Origin: Asterella californica
Taxonomy: Eukaryota > Streptophyta > Marchantiopsida > Marchantiales > Aytoniaceae
Length of the DNA: 64,000 nt
Assembly: GCA_036924285.1 (NCBI GenBank)
Contig: JAYKYS010000004.1
Span: forward strand, 23,716,001 to 23,780,000
Reading direction: 5' to 3'
Numbering within the stretch: position 1 is the first letter of the stretch; each line of letters begins with the position of its first letter. This document shows, piece by piece, positions 11,546 to 23,000 of this stretch. Below the pieces are notes generated by a model. The model was not told where the DNA came from. It searched no databases and saw only the letters and a list, made by a program, of their open reading frames with translations. The position numbers were made by a program, and so were the translations under genes.

Positions 11546-12943
11546 TCTCCTGAAGGACGAAAACCGTAGTGAAGGAACAAAAGATCTATCTGAGAACTTC
11601 TTTCTTCACCAAACGATCTTCAGATGTCGATAAGGTCTTCCTTCCTTACTCTGTTGGTATCAAGAACTCTCAAATCCGACTCTCGACAGCCGAGATATCG
11701 TCTATTTTCTCTCGTAAGTGACCAAACGTCCAAAACTCCTTCTTGGGGCTTAGAATTGCACACACCGTCCAAACGAATCGCTTGATCTGAAATCCGTCTT
11801 CTCTGGTAGATAAATCTAGCTACAATGAACCCATAATCAACACAACCACACAAGAAATTTGTTCGCATGAAGCAAAAAACTGACGTAAATCGACTTCATG
11901 CGGCTCAAACTCGCTTCCCACACCCATACCAACAATCCAATCCACATACGGTGTTCTCCTATGCATAAGCAAAGACTCCTTGATCGCTTAGGCACCAAGA
12001 ACGAAGAGCTTGGCTCACTGGTCTCGAAGAACAACCCAACCTCACATCGCAAGTGATGAAAAATTGACGTAAGTAGTTCTCTACGAGTCAATTTCACCCA
12101 GAATTCTCATATCGTTCGATGAAATTTTATATCATCTTCAATTTCTTGAAGAACTCGACGTTCTAATCTTGATGGATCCAAGGACAGCAAGTTTGGACTT
12201 TATAACGGCCCGAACGGTCCAACTCTCCTTCACAGATCATTGAAGCACTCCAAACTCCTTCTTTGTGGTTCAATTTCTTCTAGAACACACTCTCTAATCT
12301 ACCTCTTCACAACCATCTTAACCAACGTGTAGCCTGCACAAATTTGAACCCAATGACATCTTGTGCGCATGCATTAGAGACTTCTCAATTCTCCAAACAG
12401 TCCACCAATAGGTCTAAAAACAAGCTAACCTCTTAAGCTACCCCCTTACATCAGTCGTGAAAGTTTTCACATATAATGCACAAGAAGGCCCCTTGCGTTC
12501 AATAGTATAGTGCCAAGAATCGCAAATACATAGTCAGCAATAATAAGCTAGGATCCAGCTTGATTTTCTCATCTTCTGAATCTAGTAACTTTACCACTAG
12601 GTGTCCAAATGAAGTAGACGAACTGCCCGTGGAAAGCTGACAAAGAGCTCTATCAAGTGATGTAATGAAAGCGAAGATCAAAGTTGTGTAAAAATCTCAT
12701 AAGCTATGGCTTAGCTGGATTTTCCCACCTTTCGAGTCTTGTAACTTCACCACTAGGCGTCCAAATGAAGTAGATAAAGTACCCATGGAAAGTTGACAAC
12801 GAGTTCTACCAATTGCTGTAATGAAAATGAAGATTTGAAGTTGTGTAAAAAGTCAATTTTTAGTCCTATGAGCATCTTTGGAGTGATAATGATAATTATC
12901 AAAACATAGATTTTTCTGATAAGAGTCCGTCCACGACACGACA
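11546..12943 (-). mobile_element. Truncated LTR of gypsy element B
   Basis: Read on the minus strand it starts TGTCGTGTCGTGG at 12,943, directly after the end of the element B pol. It runs in parallel with the element A LTR down to about 11,550, where the shared block 'ttccttcactacggttttc' is the last match. The terminal ~400 bp present in element A are missing. It also contains the tandem duplication (two 'cactaggcgtcc/cactaggtgtcc' blocks near 12,592 and 12,750). Divergence from the element A LTRs is clear, so it is a related but older or distinct copy. Confidence 0.75.
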
Positions 12944-14160
12944 TCCACCCCCTCTAAATATGCATCCTCTAGTATGTATCAGAGATACTAACCAAGAAGT
13001 GGACCAGCACACACCTCGTCTTGTTGTCGTGCTTCCCCACCGTAGTCAACCTCATCTTGAAGTTTGCAACTTGATCGTCATCTTGAAGTTGCAACCTTTG
13101 CCATGATTTTCTCTAGATCCATGCTCACCGACTTCATCTTTAAGCTCCATTGTATAATCCTCATCCTCAAACTGAAACTCTATCAAGATATCTGCTAGAT
13201 CGACCTCCTCATCTCTCTTTTTGAAAATCTTGACACGTTTACTTGCCTTTGGTACCTTCAAGCTCATTGCGTCCAACTCTTGCAAGGCGTAAGTTGCGTT
13301 GTCATGAACTAACACCCAGTCATCTTCCTTGATTTCCCTAGGTCTTAGACGATATCGTTGATCAAATTTGACTTTGTTCTTCAACCGTGCTTCTCGTAGT
13401 CTATCCAAAGCAACTTGGATATCCTCAAGTCTTCTCTCTAATTGTCTAATTCAAACAGTAAGAAGTTCTTCCCTTGTCAGATTGTCCTCCCAAAGTAACA
13501 CACTCCATGTCAAAACGTGTTCTTCTATCGGCATGATAGATTTTTGACATGTGATGAGCTCCACACCCGTTACCGAGCTGTGCGTCATTCGATCTGTCTA
13601 CAACGCAAATGGTAAGAGTCGAGGCTACTCGGGCACCCTTAAGATAGCAAGCCTTCACCAAAACCTTCACAATGGACTGATGACCGCATTTGCTCTCGAC
13701 ATTCCCTTCAGGGTTGTAAGCAGTTGTCAGTGACAACCTCATCTTGCAAAGAATTAACGAGTCTCATGTGTATCTAACTCTACCTGATCAGCAGTAATCT
13801 TTCTCACACATCCATATCGACAAACAACCTCTTCTAAGAGAACTTTACTTACCCCTTCGATTGTCTTTGTCCGAAGCGTCATACCCTCAACTTGATTTGA
13901 AAGATCTTCTCGAGCAAGTATCAATATCTCATTTATCACAATCCAACTGGTATAGTCATCAACTGTACGACCCACTTGAAGTGGATTATCAATGAGTAAG
14001 TCGGGAGTAATCCATCTCAACGTCGGATATTCGAATACATCTGACATGTCAAACAAGACTCCACAAAAGATATGACATCCTTGTACATGTTTTTCCATCA
14101 ATATCATTCTTTCATCTTCGTAAAAGTGACCCAAATCTCTCGATGTCTAGCCTAAAGATT
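12944..14160 (-). pseudogene. Ty3/gypsy integrase and pol C-terminus (element B)
   Basis: Minus-strand reading frames at 14,134-13,754, 13,742-13,446 and 13,408-13,052 parallel the element A integrase. They include LILAREDLSNQVEG, KITADQVELDTHE (second catalytic Asp kept), RLSLTTAYNPEGNVESK and the tail LDAMSLKVPKASKRVKIF. The frames are interrupted by stops and one deletion. The order and spacing match 8,500-9,589 in reverse orientation. Confidence 0.8.
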
Positions 14161-15235
14161 CTCATGAAATGCTCTGAGTAACTTTTGCTGATTTTCTTTG
14201 TCGCAAATCACTCGTAGCGGTATCTCACCTTTCTGCTTCAGCCGCTTTCAAATAAATCCATCTTGCAACATGAAGTTGTATGCCTTCCTTTGAACTCTCC
14301 GAAACCTCTCATCCGTCAAACATGTTTGCTTAACCATCGTATTAAGGTACCCCCAATGTCAAGCAATTCACCATCATACAACCTTTCAACAAATAACTCA
14401 TCTTTCCTTCTTGTCTATGCAATCAAATAGAACTTTTGCACCCAAGTCGTCAATATCTTCAACCATTTCATCCTCCTCATCATATCGAGCTCAAGATAAC
14501 ATATCTGTCATCGGATTATCCTTCTCTACAATATGTCTAAACTTCAGATTCAACGACTTGATATATGCAATCTCTCATAACATCGCAATATCAAGAGTCG
14601 TACAATTCATGATCATCCTTAATAACAGCAAACAATCAGTTTCAACCACCACTGCTGCTCCAATCAATTACTCTTTCTCTATTTTCATGGATGAAACAAT
14701 ACCTCATAGTTCTCTCTTCACTTGAGGGTATGCACGTTGACAAGCACTTAACACCTTCTCTTCGAACCTAATCGCAAATCTGTCTCCATCTTATCATACT
14801 GCCTATCCGATTGCAACCGGACTTGTATCTACATTAAGAACCACCGGCCTAGCACCCTTGTAATCAATCCTTCAAAAAACTGGAGGAGATGAAGGACTTC
14901 AGCTTCCGTATCACATCAGTATGCTCTTCATCCGTCTGAACTTATGACCCTTGCGTAACAACTCATATAATGGATTCGTCACATGCGCATAATGAGAAAT
15001 CCAAATGTGATAGAATACACAAGCACCCAAAAATCTTCTTACTTCTGTCAAAGAGTCGCAAACCTCCTTCATCCTCCTTATAGCAACCACTTTGTTTGGG
15101 TCTGACTTCCGATCAAATGGTCCACACAAGTGATCAACGATAAAAACTTCTCTAACCCCAAATGTAGATTTCACAGCTGACAGCGTGAGATGAACTTCCT
15201 CAAGTCGAGATAGGATTTGTGATGTGATCTACAGA
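14161..15235 (-). pseudogene. Ty3/gypsy RNase H and RT 3' part (element B), truncated
   Basis: On the minus strand, 15,174-14,911 encodes the RT palm/thumb region (VREVFIVDHLCGPFDRK, then RRFLGACVFYHIW and NPLYELLRKGHKFR). The RNase H region between 14,870 and 14,450 is recognisable only in broken frames, as the complement of the segment at 7,720-8,115. Similarity to element A stops at about 15,230, corresponding to about 7,375 in element A. Everything upstream (gag, protease, most of RT) is missing. Confidence 0.75.
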
Positions 15236-15236
15236 C

Positions 15237-15345
15237 GTTGTCGTGTCGTGGATCGGCTCCTACTTGAAAATTTATTTTCGATACTTATCATTATCGCTCC
15301 AAATGCACGTATGGGACTAAAAATGAGAGAAGATTCATAGTCTTA
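15237..15345 (+). mobile_element. LTR start fragment in plus orientation, opposed to element B
   Basis: It begins TGTCGTGTCGTGGATCGGC and continues with 'cttatcattatcgctccaaatgc', 'gggactaaaaat'. Both blocks match the first ~105 bp of the element B LTR (read down from 12,943 on the minus strand) better than element A. It lies at the truncated end of the element B pol in opposite orientation, so the pol fragment is bracketed by two LTR heads facing away from each other. Confidence 0.6.
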
Positions 15346-15359
15346 TAGCTTCGGGAGCG

Positions 15360-15745
15360 CATTTCAAGGTTCTATACTCGTGAGTTTTCTGTAGACTCAC
15401 CGTAGCTTTTAAGGATATGAAAGTTATCACTTCTTGCATAATCTCATTCTCCATCTTTAGATGGAGAAATAGACTTAATTTATTACATAACCATTTCGAT
15501 GAGAAGGATTAGATAATAAATTAAATCATCCATAACTTAACGATTATCATGTACCATGTCTCCGGTCTTATGGTTTGGATAGCACGTGCTAAGGTTATGT
15601 ATTTATGAGTTCTCTCCACACTCACTGTAGCTTGTGATTATGATCATATTTAACATTTATAAAATAATTTGAATTTGAATTTGAACTTACTCTAAACTAT
15701 TTATTTAATATATAGATTTTTCTTTATAACTTAAACGAAAACATC
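15360..15745. repeat. Dispersed palindromic repeat, copy 1
   Basis: The core is a hairpin around 15,473-15,525: 'cttaatttattacataacc', a loop with 'atttcgatgaga', then 'ggattagataataaattaa'. The downstream arm up to about 15,740 aligns with the reverse complement of 45,232-45,520, including the landmarks 'tatggtttg', 'agcacgtgctaaggtt', 'gttctctcca' and 'aacttaaacgaaa'. It is A/T-rich and non-coding, and was probably spread as a non-autonomous element or as part of one. Confidence 0.65.
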
Positions 15746-15747
15746 AT

Positions 15748-15776
15748 GAACACACATGAATGTTTCATGTGTGTTC
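15748..15776. repeat. Perfect 13-bp inverted repeat with 3-nt loop
   Basis: Arms GAACACACATGAA and TTCATGTGTGTTC are exact reverse complements separated by TGT. It sits at the outer edge of the dispersed palindromic repeat. It could be a terminal hairpin of a mobile element. No poly-T run follows, so there is no reason to call it a terminator. Confidence 0.7.
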
Positions 15777-18700
15777 AAGGAAAATTTCGAAGAATATGAA
15801 AAATAGTCATTGAGTCCATCTCATCTTTCGTAACCAATTCATTCTTTCTATTTTTTCCTTCATATCTCACTTGTCTCTTTCTCGACTATCATTTATTAGG
15901 TTGTTTGGGATGCATATTCACCCTTCGGAACCAATCCATTCTCTCTATTTTCTCCTTTATACCATGTTTGTCTTTTTCCCAATTCTCTTTAGGACTTATA
16001 TTAGTGGAGAGCAATTCCAATTAATGAAGAATGGTCCATCATATCGGTAATTAAGAGCGAGCATGAATAAATGCGAGTTTGTGAGAGTCGGAGTGGGTGT
16101 AAGAAAGGATGCCGGAGTAGTCAGACCGATTGAGTCGCTCATAATTTTTTTGAATTTCTGCCCCATGACAATGGAGGACTTGGTGAACTAGTACATGTGA
16201 TCCACATGTAGTGGATGATAAACCCTAAACCTCTGGTTTTGCTACTCCTTGTTACGGATTGCTGCTGCTCCTTACAGATCGTGGCTACTCGTCACTACTG
16301 CTTATTCGTTATTCGTCGTTGTTGCTTGTCTCTCTAAATCTACTGCTTACATGTGAAAACCTCATTGTTGCTGGAACCACCGTGAATTTGCTGCTAGAAG
16401 CTCAAGCTCGTTGCTGGTGGAACCACTCCAAATTCGCTGCTTATGTGCAAGAAGCTCGTCGTTGGTGGAGCCTCTGTGAATTTGTTGCACGAAGCTCGAG
16501 CTCGTCGCTGGTGGAACCATTGTGAATTTGCTGATGAAGCTATTGCAAATTCTTTGGAGTTTGAGGTGGAATTGAATAGCATGAACTTTGAATTACGATG
16601 TGGATGATCACAACTTGTTTGTTATTATTTGCGTATGAATGATATGTGAACATTAGAACACATTATGTGTATGAAGTTGATAGCAATAATAAGCAATTAT
16701 GTGTTTGACGTGGTAGTAATAGCTTGATTGCTTGTAGTTTGATTTGTTAGTAGAAAATTGTGTGTGAAATGCAGTTCTATGACAACAATCCAGTACATTT
16801 TGTTGTTGGAAGCTATGATCCTTGCATGAGTCGCTGCGTGTATTAGTGTCTTATGTATGGATCGCTGTAGAAATCAACATCTCATTTACGAATTATGGAT
16901 CGTCGGTGATCCATAATAGACCGTTCTTACTATGAGAATTGCAAAATCTACGATCCATAGTGAGGTCACATTATCAATGTTATTCATGCGTGGGTTGCAT
17001 TGACAATATTACTCAGGTGTGGGTCTTTGTACGGGTGTGAGCACGCTGTAGATCGCTTTGTTAAAAGGTAGACAGAGACTTTGCATAGCAATCTATTGAA
17101 GGATCATTGTAAGATCAATGACCAATATACGGATCACTATATTGACCAAAATCAATGTGCATGTCGTCTTTCTAAAGACAATCTATACCGGAGTAGTTGT
17201 TGTGTACTGATTGACATTGTTTGTATGTTGAGTAGATTTTTTCTTTTTGTTAGTAGTGGCATGATATGAAAGATGTTGATGACGAGAAGGAAGGGTCGTA
17301 CATCATCACACTCATAGTCCAAGAGGATGTCGCGTCCCATATCAAGTGGGGGTGGATGAGCAAGAAGGATATAATGCAAACAATGAACGGCGTTGAGGAA
17401 GATGACTTGGATAAATTAGGATTACTGATTGCTTTCTACTTCGAGTTTGCTCGTCCTAATGTGAGTTTGGTTATCTATCCATGTAGGATACATACAACCC
17501 ACATGAGTTTGGTTATCCTTTGGAAAGATTCACTAGTATCATATGTTAAAATGTTTGTGATTCGAGATATAGTTCTCTTATACTCATTTGTTGGTGCAGA
17601 TTGAGCTTTGTTTGCAGTTCATAAAGTCATATGATCCTTGCTCTAACAAGCATTTGTCAAAGATCACGAGATAATTATGGATGAAGAAATGCTAAGAGAT
17701 GCATTCTTGATTCCTCAAGGATCTTGGAGTTGCCAACTTAAGCGCGAACGAGCAAGATTAACGATTAGTTTCAAGATTGACACATTGAGGAAAAACATAC
17801 TTTTGTTAGAAAATGCATACATCCAGAACGGAGAGATGTTTTCCAATGTATCAACTATATTCTTCTAGCTCGACATAGACCACAAGTGGTAAATGGACAA
17901 ATAGCATTGTACGTGAAGTCACAGTTTACATAATGGAAGCGGATTACGACTTTCTTCAATTGAGACTTGATTGACTCAGTAGAGATGGAGGTTGCTGCAC
18001 TTCATAAGCATCTATCGAGTCATGTGAAAAAAACATTACAGAGAGATGTTCTGACTCATAGGTGAATTCTTTATATCTTATGCAGAGCGATCCAAGATGG
18101 ATTTTAACAAGTGCGATCCAATTCTAGGTCGTAGAATTGTTAATTGACATAGAGTGATACACCATGGATCATTTGTATAAATGCTATCCATATCGGAACG
18201 TAGTACAATATCTTTGTCCACTTACATAGAGCAATCCTTCATAGATCACTTTGCTACGGCAATATAGAATGGGTCACTTTCGTCACAAACTAAACTATGT
18301 TGTCAAATTGCGACATGTGCATGAAGTGCGATTAATGAAAAAAAACAACTCACGATGGGTTGCTTTCGGACATAGATATTTATATCGCTATTGTAATCCA
18401 CGTATGGATCACATTCGTGAATATTGAGATCCACACTGTGTCGCACTTTAGAAATAAATAACCCACATGAATCACAGATTTGTTGTGCACGATATTTTTT
18501 GAACTATACGCGTCAAAGAATAAAAGATAGTTCATCGACAACCAACAAAAATGACTAGTCTCAAGTGTACAACACATGAATATAAATTCACTCAAATTGT
18601 CCACACACATATAAATACACTTAATTGTCATAAGAAGCAGTATCTCCAGCAGCAAAACAGCTTGGAGCGAGCACCATTCAGCTCATCTTTCAGCATCGTT

Positions 18701-18900
18701 CAACAACATCACCGTTCTCATAGAGTGAACTCTCTATGTCCGAAGCAAAACGGAGAGATGTAGCTTTGATCATTCACTTTCATGACATTCTCGAAAGTAC
18801 GATGACGATGTGAACATACCAAAAGCACGAGCATGAATATTTTACGAGAACTCGAGTCAGTTCTATCAACGGTCAGTCCTGTTGCAAGTACTCTCGTCGT
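15777..18900. other. A/T-rich stretch without an identifiable gene
   Basis: Contains an imperfect doubling at 15,820-15,885 and 15,914-15,980 ('aaccaat(t/c)cattct(t/c)tctatttt'), the tandem-like block at 16,360-16,545, and two open stretches (17,266-17,604 and 17,677-17,868, plus) whose translations I do not recognise. The first has DVASHIKWGWMSKKDIMQTM and an acidic DDLDKLG segment. Its frame is intact for 112 codons but lacks any family motif. These are most likely remnants of a transposon ORF. Nothing here supports a host gene. Confidence 0.4.
16360..16545 (+). repeat. Imperfect tandem repeat, four units of about 45-60 bp
   Basis: The unit reads roughly 'gctggtggaaccac-tgaatttgctgc-agaagctc'. 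It recurs from about 16,368, 16,414, 16,462 and 16,510, with unit ends 'agctcaagctcgtt', 'gaagctcgtcgtt' and 'agctcgagctcgtc'. The frame through it is open (16,259-16,525), but the product is a low-complexity W/S/R-rich peptide with no known domain. I treat it as a repeat. Confidence 0.6.
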
Positions 18901-20053
18901 TCTCTTTTCTCCATGCAGGCGACGGAGTACCCTCTCCTCTAGTCAACTAGAATTTTAGGGGGTGTCAAAATTAGGAACCTTTCATAAAGATTCTACACCT
19001 GCGGGAAGGAGCTGCGACTTCGGTCAAACCTTAAGAGATGTTTCGGCGGTACCTCCGGAGGTACCCGTAGGAAACCGCTCGCGGACATTTTCTTAACGAC
19101 CATCATTCATTTTGTCCATTTATTTTTGCAATGAAATATCTACTACGTTGAGTAATTATTTTGAGAGTAAAAAATAAAATTAATTGAAAAAATTGTGACA
19201 TCTGAGTCACAAGCGCGACCCAGACTCAGTCGCGCTTCCATACAAAGTTAACTCATGTGAAATTACGGCTGTTTTTTTGTTCGTCGTTAAAGAACTCAAC
19301 TTTGACACCCCTATTAGTTCTCTAATATGAAGAGTCTATACATAGTTACTAAGGGTCCATTAATTGAAATCGCTCGCAATTACTGTAAGGCTTCTATCCT
19401 TACCTTGGTAGGTCGTTTGGGATGCATATTTATTTAGCAGAAGCAGCCGGAAAGCTAAAGGGAATAGTGCTTGGAAATCATAATTCCCCTCGTTTCTGTA
19501 CCACTGTTTACGAACAAAGAACATCCTATACGTTCCAGTCTCGTTAGTGTTGCCATATGTCACTCGGGACAAGAACGTATGACAACAAACCACGTGTCGG
19601 CCTTAACCCGGCGTGTCCCCTCCACAGTATTTTGGTTGGGTACAAGTGAATTACTTAGTCCAATTTCAGGTGCTACTTCTGCTGCTCTTTGCTATGCATC
19701 TTGGAGCTTCAGTTACTAAATTAGTTCGATGGATTAGAGGCCGGGTTAGGTGCTAATTCAGTGGCGATCTCAGAGCAGTGAGTATCCACAATGAAAGGGG
19801 TTGTGTTGCTGGTTTGAAGAAAAAGAAAGTAAGAAGGCTAGAGAAGAGATCGGTGCGGAGGGGGAGCAATCGCCGGTAATTGAAGGAAGTACTCCGCTTC
19901 CTTCAAACATTATGTAATAGGCGTACAATTCTGGGTACAGGTTTGTTCGGAGAGTGGTGCACGAGGCTGCAGACGAGGAACGAAGGGGGTGGAAAGAAAA
20001 AGTAGAATCTGCCAGAAGAGACAGTGTCGAATCCATTGGACAGGTCTTGAAAG
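18901..20053. other. Intergenic region upstream of the WD40-TPR gene
   Basis: No convincing coding region. It holds an exact 18-bp palindrome at 19,048-19,065 (GGTACCTCCGGAGGTACC). It also has a block at 19,409-19,432 (taggtcgtttgggatgcata...) that repeats 15,897-15,920 with two differences and looks like the end of a small DNA transposon. The last few hundred bases before 20,054 presumably include the promoter and 5' UTR of the downstream gene, but no clear TATA box is assigned. Confidence 0.5.
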
Positions 20054-23000
20054 ATGAAGCAGGTCCGCTGTGCTGATGGGAACATTCTTGGTCTTCTCGA
20101 TGGCAGGACGCTTGATTCTCAGCAGGTAAGAATATGTCGCCAGGTGGTTGTCATTCCTTGCCGCGCTCCGTATGATTAAAGGACTTGACTTTGATGGGAT
20201 GTAAGGAAATTTATAGTTGTTGGACAACTATCAATTTGATCCGTGCCACTTTGGTAACGTCCGTGGACACTTGAATGACCATCGCTCATGAGTACTTCGT
20301 AAGGTACTCTCATTACAAAACATTAGGAAGGCCACGAAATAATACATGTGTCTCGGAGTCGCTAGATTTCCAGAAACACGAGACAGGAAGCATGTTAATT
20401 CGTTGCCCTGAATACCAGCGATGAAAAACGCCCTTCCTCGAGGCATGCGAGCCTTCTTTCTCGCTGTGAAGTACACAGAGTGTTCTGCGGTTTTTGTATT
20501 CCTTTGTTAACACTGGAGGGTGAGTGCGATTCGCAACTTAAGAGGAATAGGAGACGCGTAAGGCGTAGAGACATAGGAGGTTCTAGATCCTCACCCCAGG
20601 ATACAGTTTGAACACTGCGGCGTACCCACTTCCGGAGTTCACCACTGTGATTTCATGCCCGAGGTTTTATTTTGAATTATGCATGAAGCTAACTGGTACT
20701 TATTTGGTCGTTATCAGGTCCCACATCATTACCAAGGGCAAAATTTTATGCGGTCGCTGCAGATGCACTCTTCGCTGGTTCATCGACTAGAACTGGAGAA
20801 TGAAATGGAGGTATGGCGATGAGCAACTTCTCCTCGTCCTGAACTGACTGCTGTGGGAAGCTCGGAACTTTTGCGGGCATGAAACAGTTTTTGTAGAACC
20901 AAGTTGCTAGGTTGCCCCCGTGGAATTGGATCAGTTCATGAGGCCTTTTCTTTGTTAGACAGTGCCCATGAAAAGGAAGTTTTGGAAGAACGGACTCTCT
21001 CAACCCGGTAAGTGGAGACAAAGAAGCCTGATAAACTACTGAACCTTCCTATTCTGTCGACGATTGCACGCATGCACCACTGCAGGCTTTTGCGAATTTA
21101 ACCTCGCCTCCTGAGTTTGGCGTCTAGCGTAAGCCAAGTCGAAACTCGACTTACATAAATCAGCGATGCTAACGTGAGCCAGTGGAGTCCTACTTTTGTT
21201 TGGGATTGCTTACCCAAGAACACTAGAATCACCGAGCGCATTTCAGTCCGGCTTCAGACGAGATCATGTTTCCTGTTACTTCGGTCATTGCGGGGTTGAA
21301 TGGGAAATTTGAACTTTATGTTGACGCTCAAGGAGGTCACCTATTCTTCCCCTGAGAGGAAAGAGCAGAGGAGTGCAGGCCTGTTCCTTTTTAGTCTGAC
21401 ATATTGTCGTGTGCTATGTGTGCTATGTCATGTCGTCTGGAAGGAGTTACTTGTGATCTGTATTTGAGGACGAAACCTATGAAACTGAGAGAGATGTACT
21501 ATTTTGAGCGAACTGGGCCCCACTATATACTCCTCAGTTCGCAATTTTGTGCGCATTATCTTACATTCCGGTTCGAATGTTGTCTTGTCAGGGTCATCAA
21601 GGTTGTGTCAATGCATTAGCCTGGAACTCTAAGGGATCGCTTCTCCTATCTGGCTCTGATGATACTAAAGTAAGGAGAAAACCTCTTTATCATGGATTGA
21701 ATGTGGTTAGAACATGATTTGAAGGTTCTGTTTGGACTATCTCTCTTCCCGTCTTGACGACTTACGTCACGTTTAGATGTGTAGGATCAGCTACACGATT
21801 TGTTTGCACCCTTTGCCGTTCAGCTCCAGTCATGGTCGGAAAAAGAGAGTAAACCCGTCCTGTATCGTATAAGGAGCTATGTGCCGTGATCTCCAGTGAC
21901 GAGAACCTCATATCCTCCTGCCTCAACGTTTTACAGGTGAATATCTGGGATTATGGCACCCGCAAGCTGGTTCACGGTATCTACACAGGGCACTCTGCCA
22001 ACATATTCTGTACAAAATTCATGCCAGAAACCGGAGATGACGTGGTCGCCTCAGGTGCAGGAGATGCAGAGGTACTCAGTTTGTCAAGTCTTTGCTAGTA
22101 TATCGAAAAGCATCATCATTCCTCTAGTGTGTCTGGCATATAATGTCAAACTTGTTCATATTCCCTTCATATTGATTTAGCCTTTGTTTTATGCTGTACA
22201 TTTTTGGGCGAAGCTAAACATGCAACTAGAGAATTATGTCATGTCATTATATACGCTTCGAGAGGTCAATGCATGAACCGTTCCTCGGAGTCTTAGAGAT
22301 AAACTGTGAAGATTGCTTCTCCGCGCTGTTTGGAGCCTTGATGGTACAAAGCACCTATCTGCGTCATGAATCGCCCCCTCAAGTTCGAACTTGTCGGTCC
22401 ACAGGTCAGAGTACACAGAGTTAGTCGTTTAGCCGGAGGTAAAAGCGGGAGAACATCCTCCTCGGAACAAACAGCCATTTTTCGTTGTCATGCGAAACGA
22501 GTCAAAAAGTTGGCTGTAAGTAAGAAAGAAGTATTGTTTTATTGTTGTTCTGTATTGTTTAATTTAGTGTTAATGAGTTTTGGGATAAGTGAAATTTAGT
22601 TACGTAGTATTGCGGTTGATTAGGCTTCTCATTTTTGTTACAGCACACAGTCTGTGGAATTTGTCCTCTTCACTTCTTGGGGGGTATATTGATTTTGGAC
22701 CCGTGCTTATAAGGTTGTCAGGTTTCTGTTAGACCATGTAGGTATGTCATAGTTCCTTAATCTTATTCCTCGTTTCTTGAAATTAGAATTCAGTGTTTTC
22801 TGGGACATTCTCCCGAGTTTCAGGTGGAAGAAGGAAATCCACATGTTATATGGAGCGCAAGTGAAGATGGTACTTTACGACAGCATGATCTGCGAGAGGG
22901 TATTCGATGTCCCCCTCATGTTGGCTCAGTGCACGACTGCCGAAATGTCTTGGTAGGCTGTCAATACGCTGATAGATATGTACAGCATGTGCCGTTTGCT

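Noticed and set aside
16259..16525. Coding gene with a W-rich repeat protein
   Set aside because: The open frame is explained by a tandem-like DNA repeat whose unit length is not a constant multiple of three.
19048..19065. GGTACCTCCGGAGGTACC palindrome as a regulatory operator
   Set aside because: It is exact but a single copy about 1 kb upstream of the nearest gene, and nothing links it to a factor. Only listed as a sequence feature in the intergenic entry.
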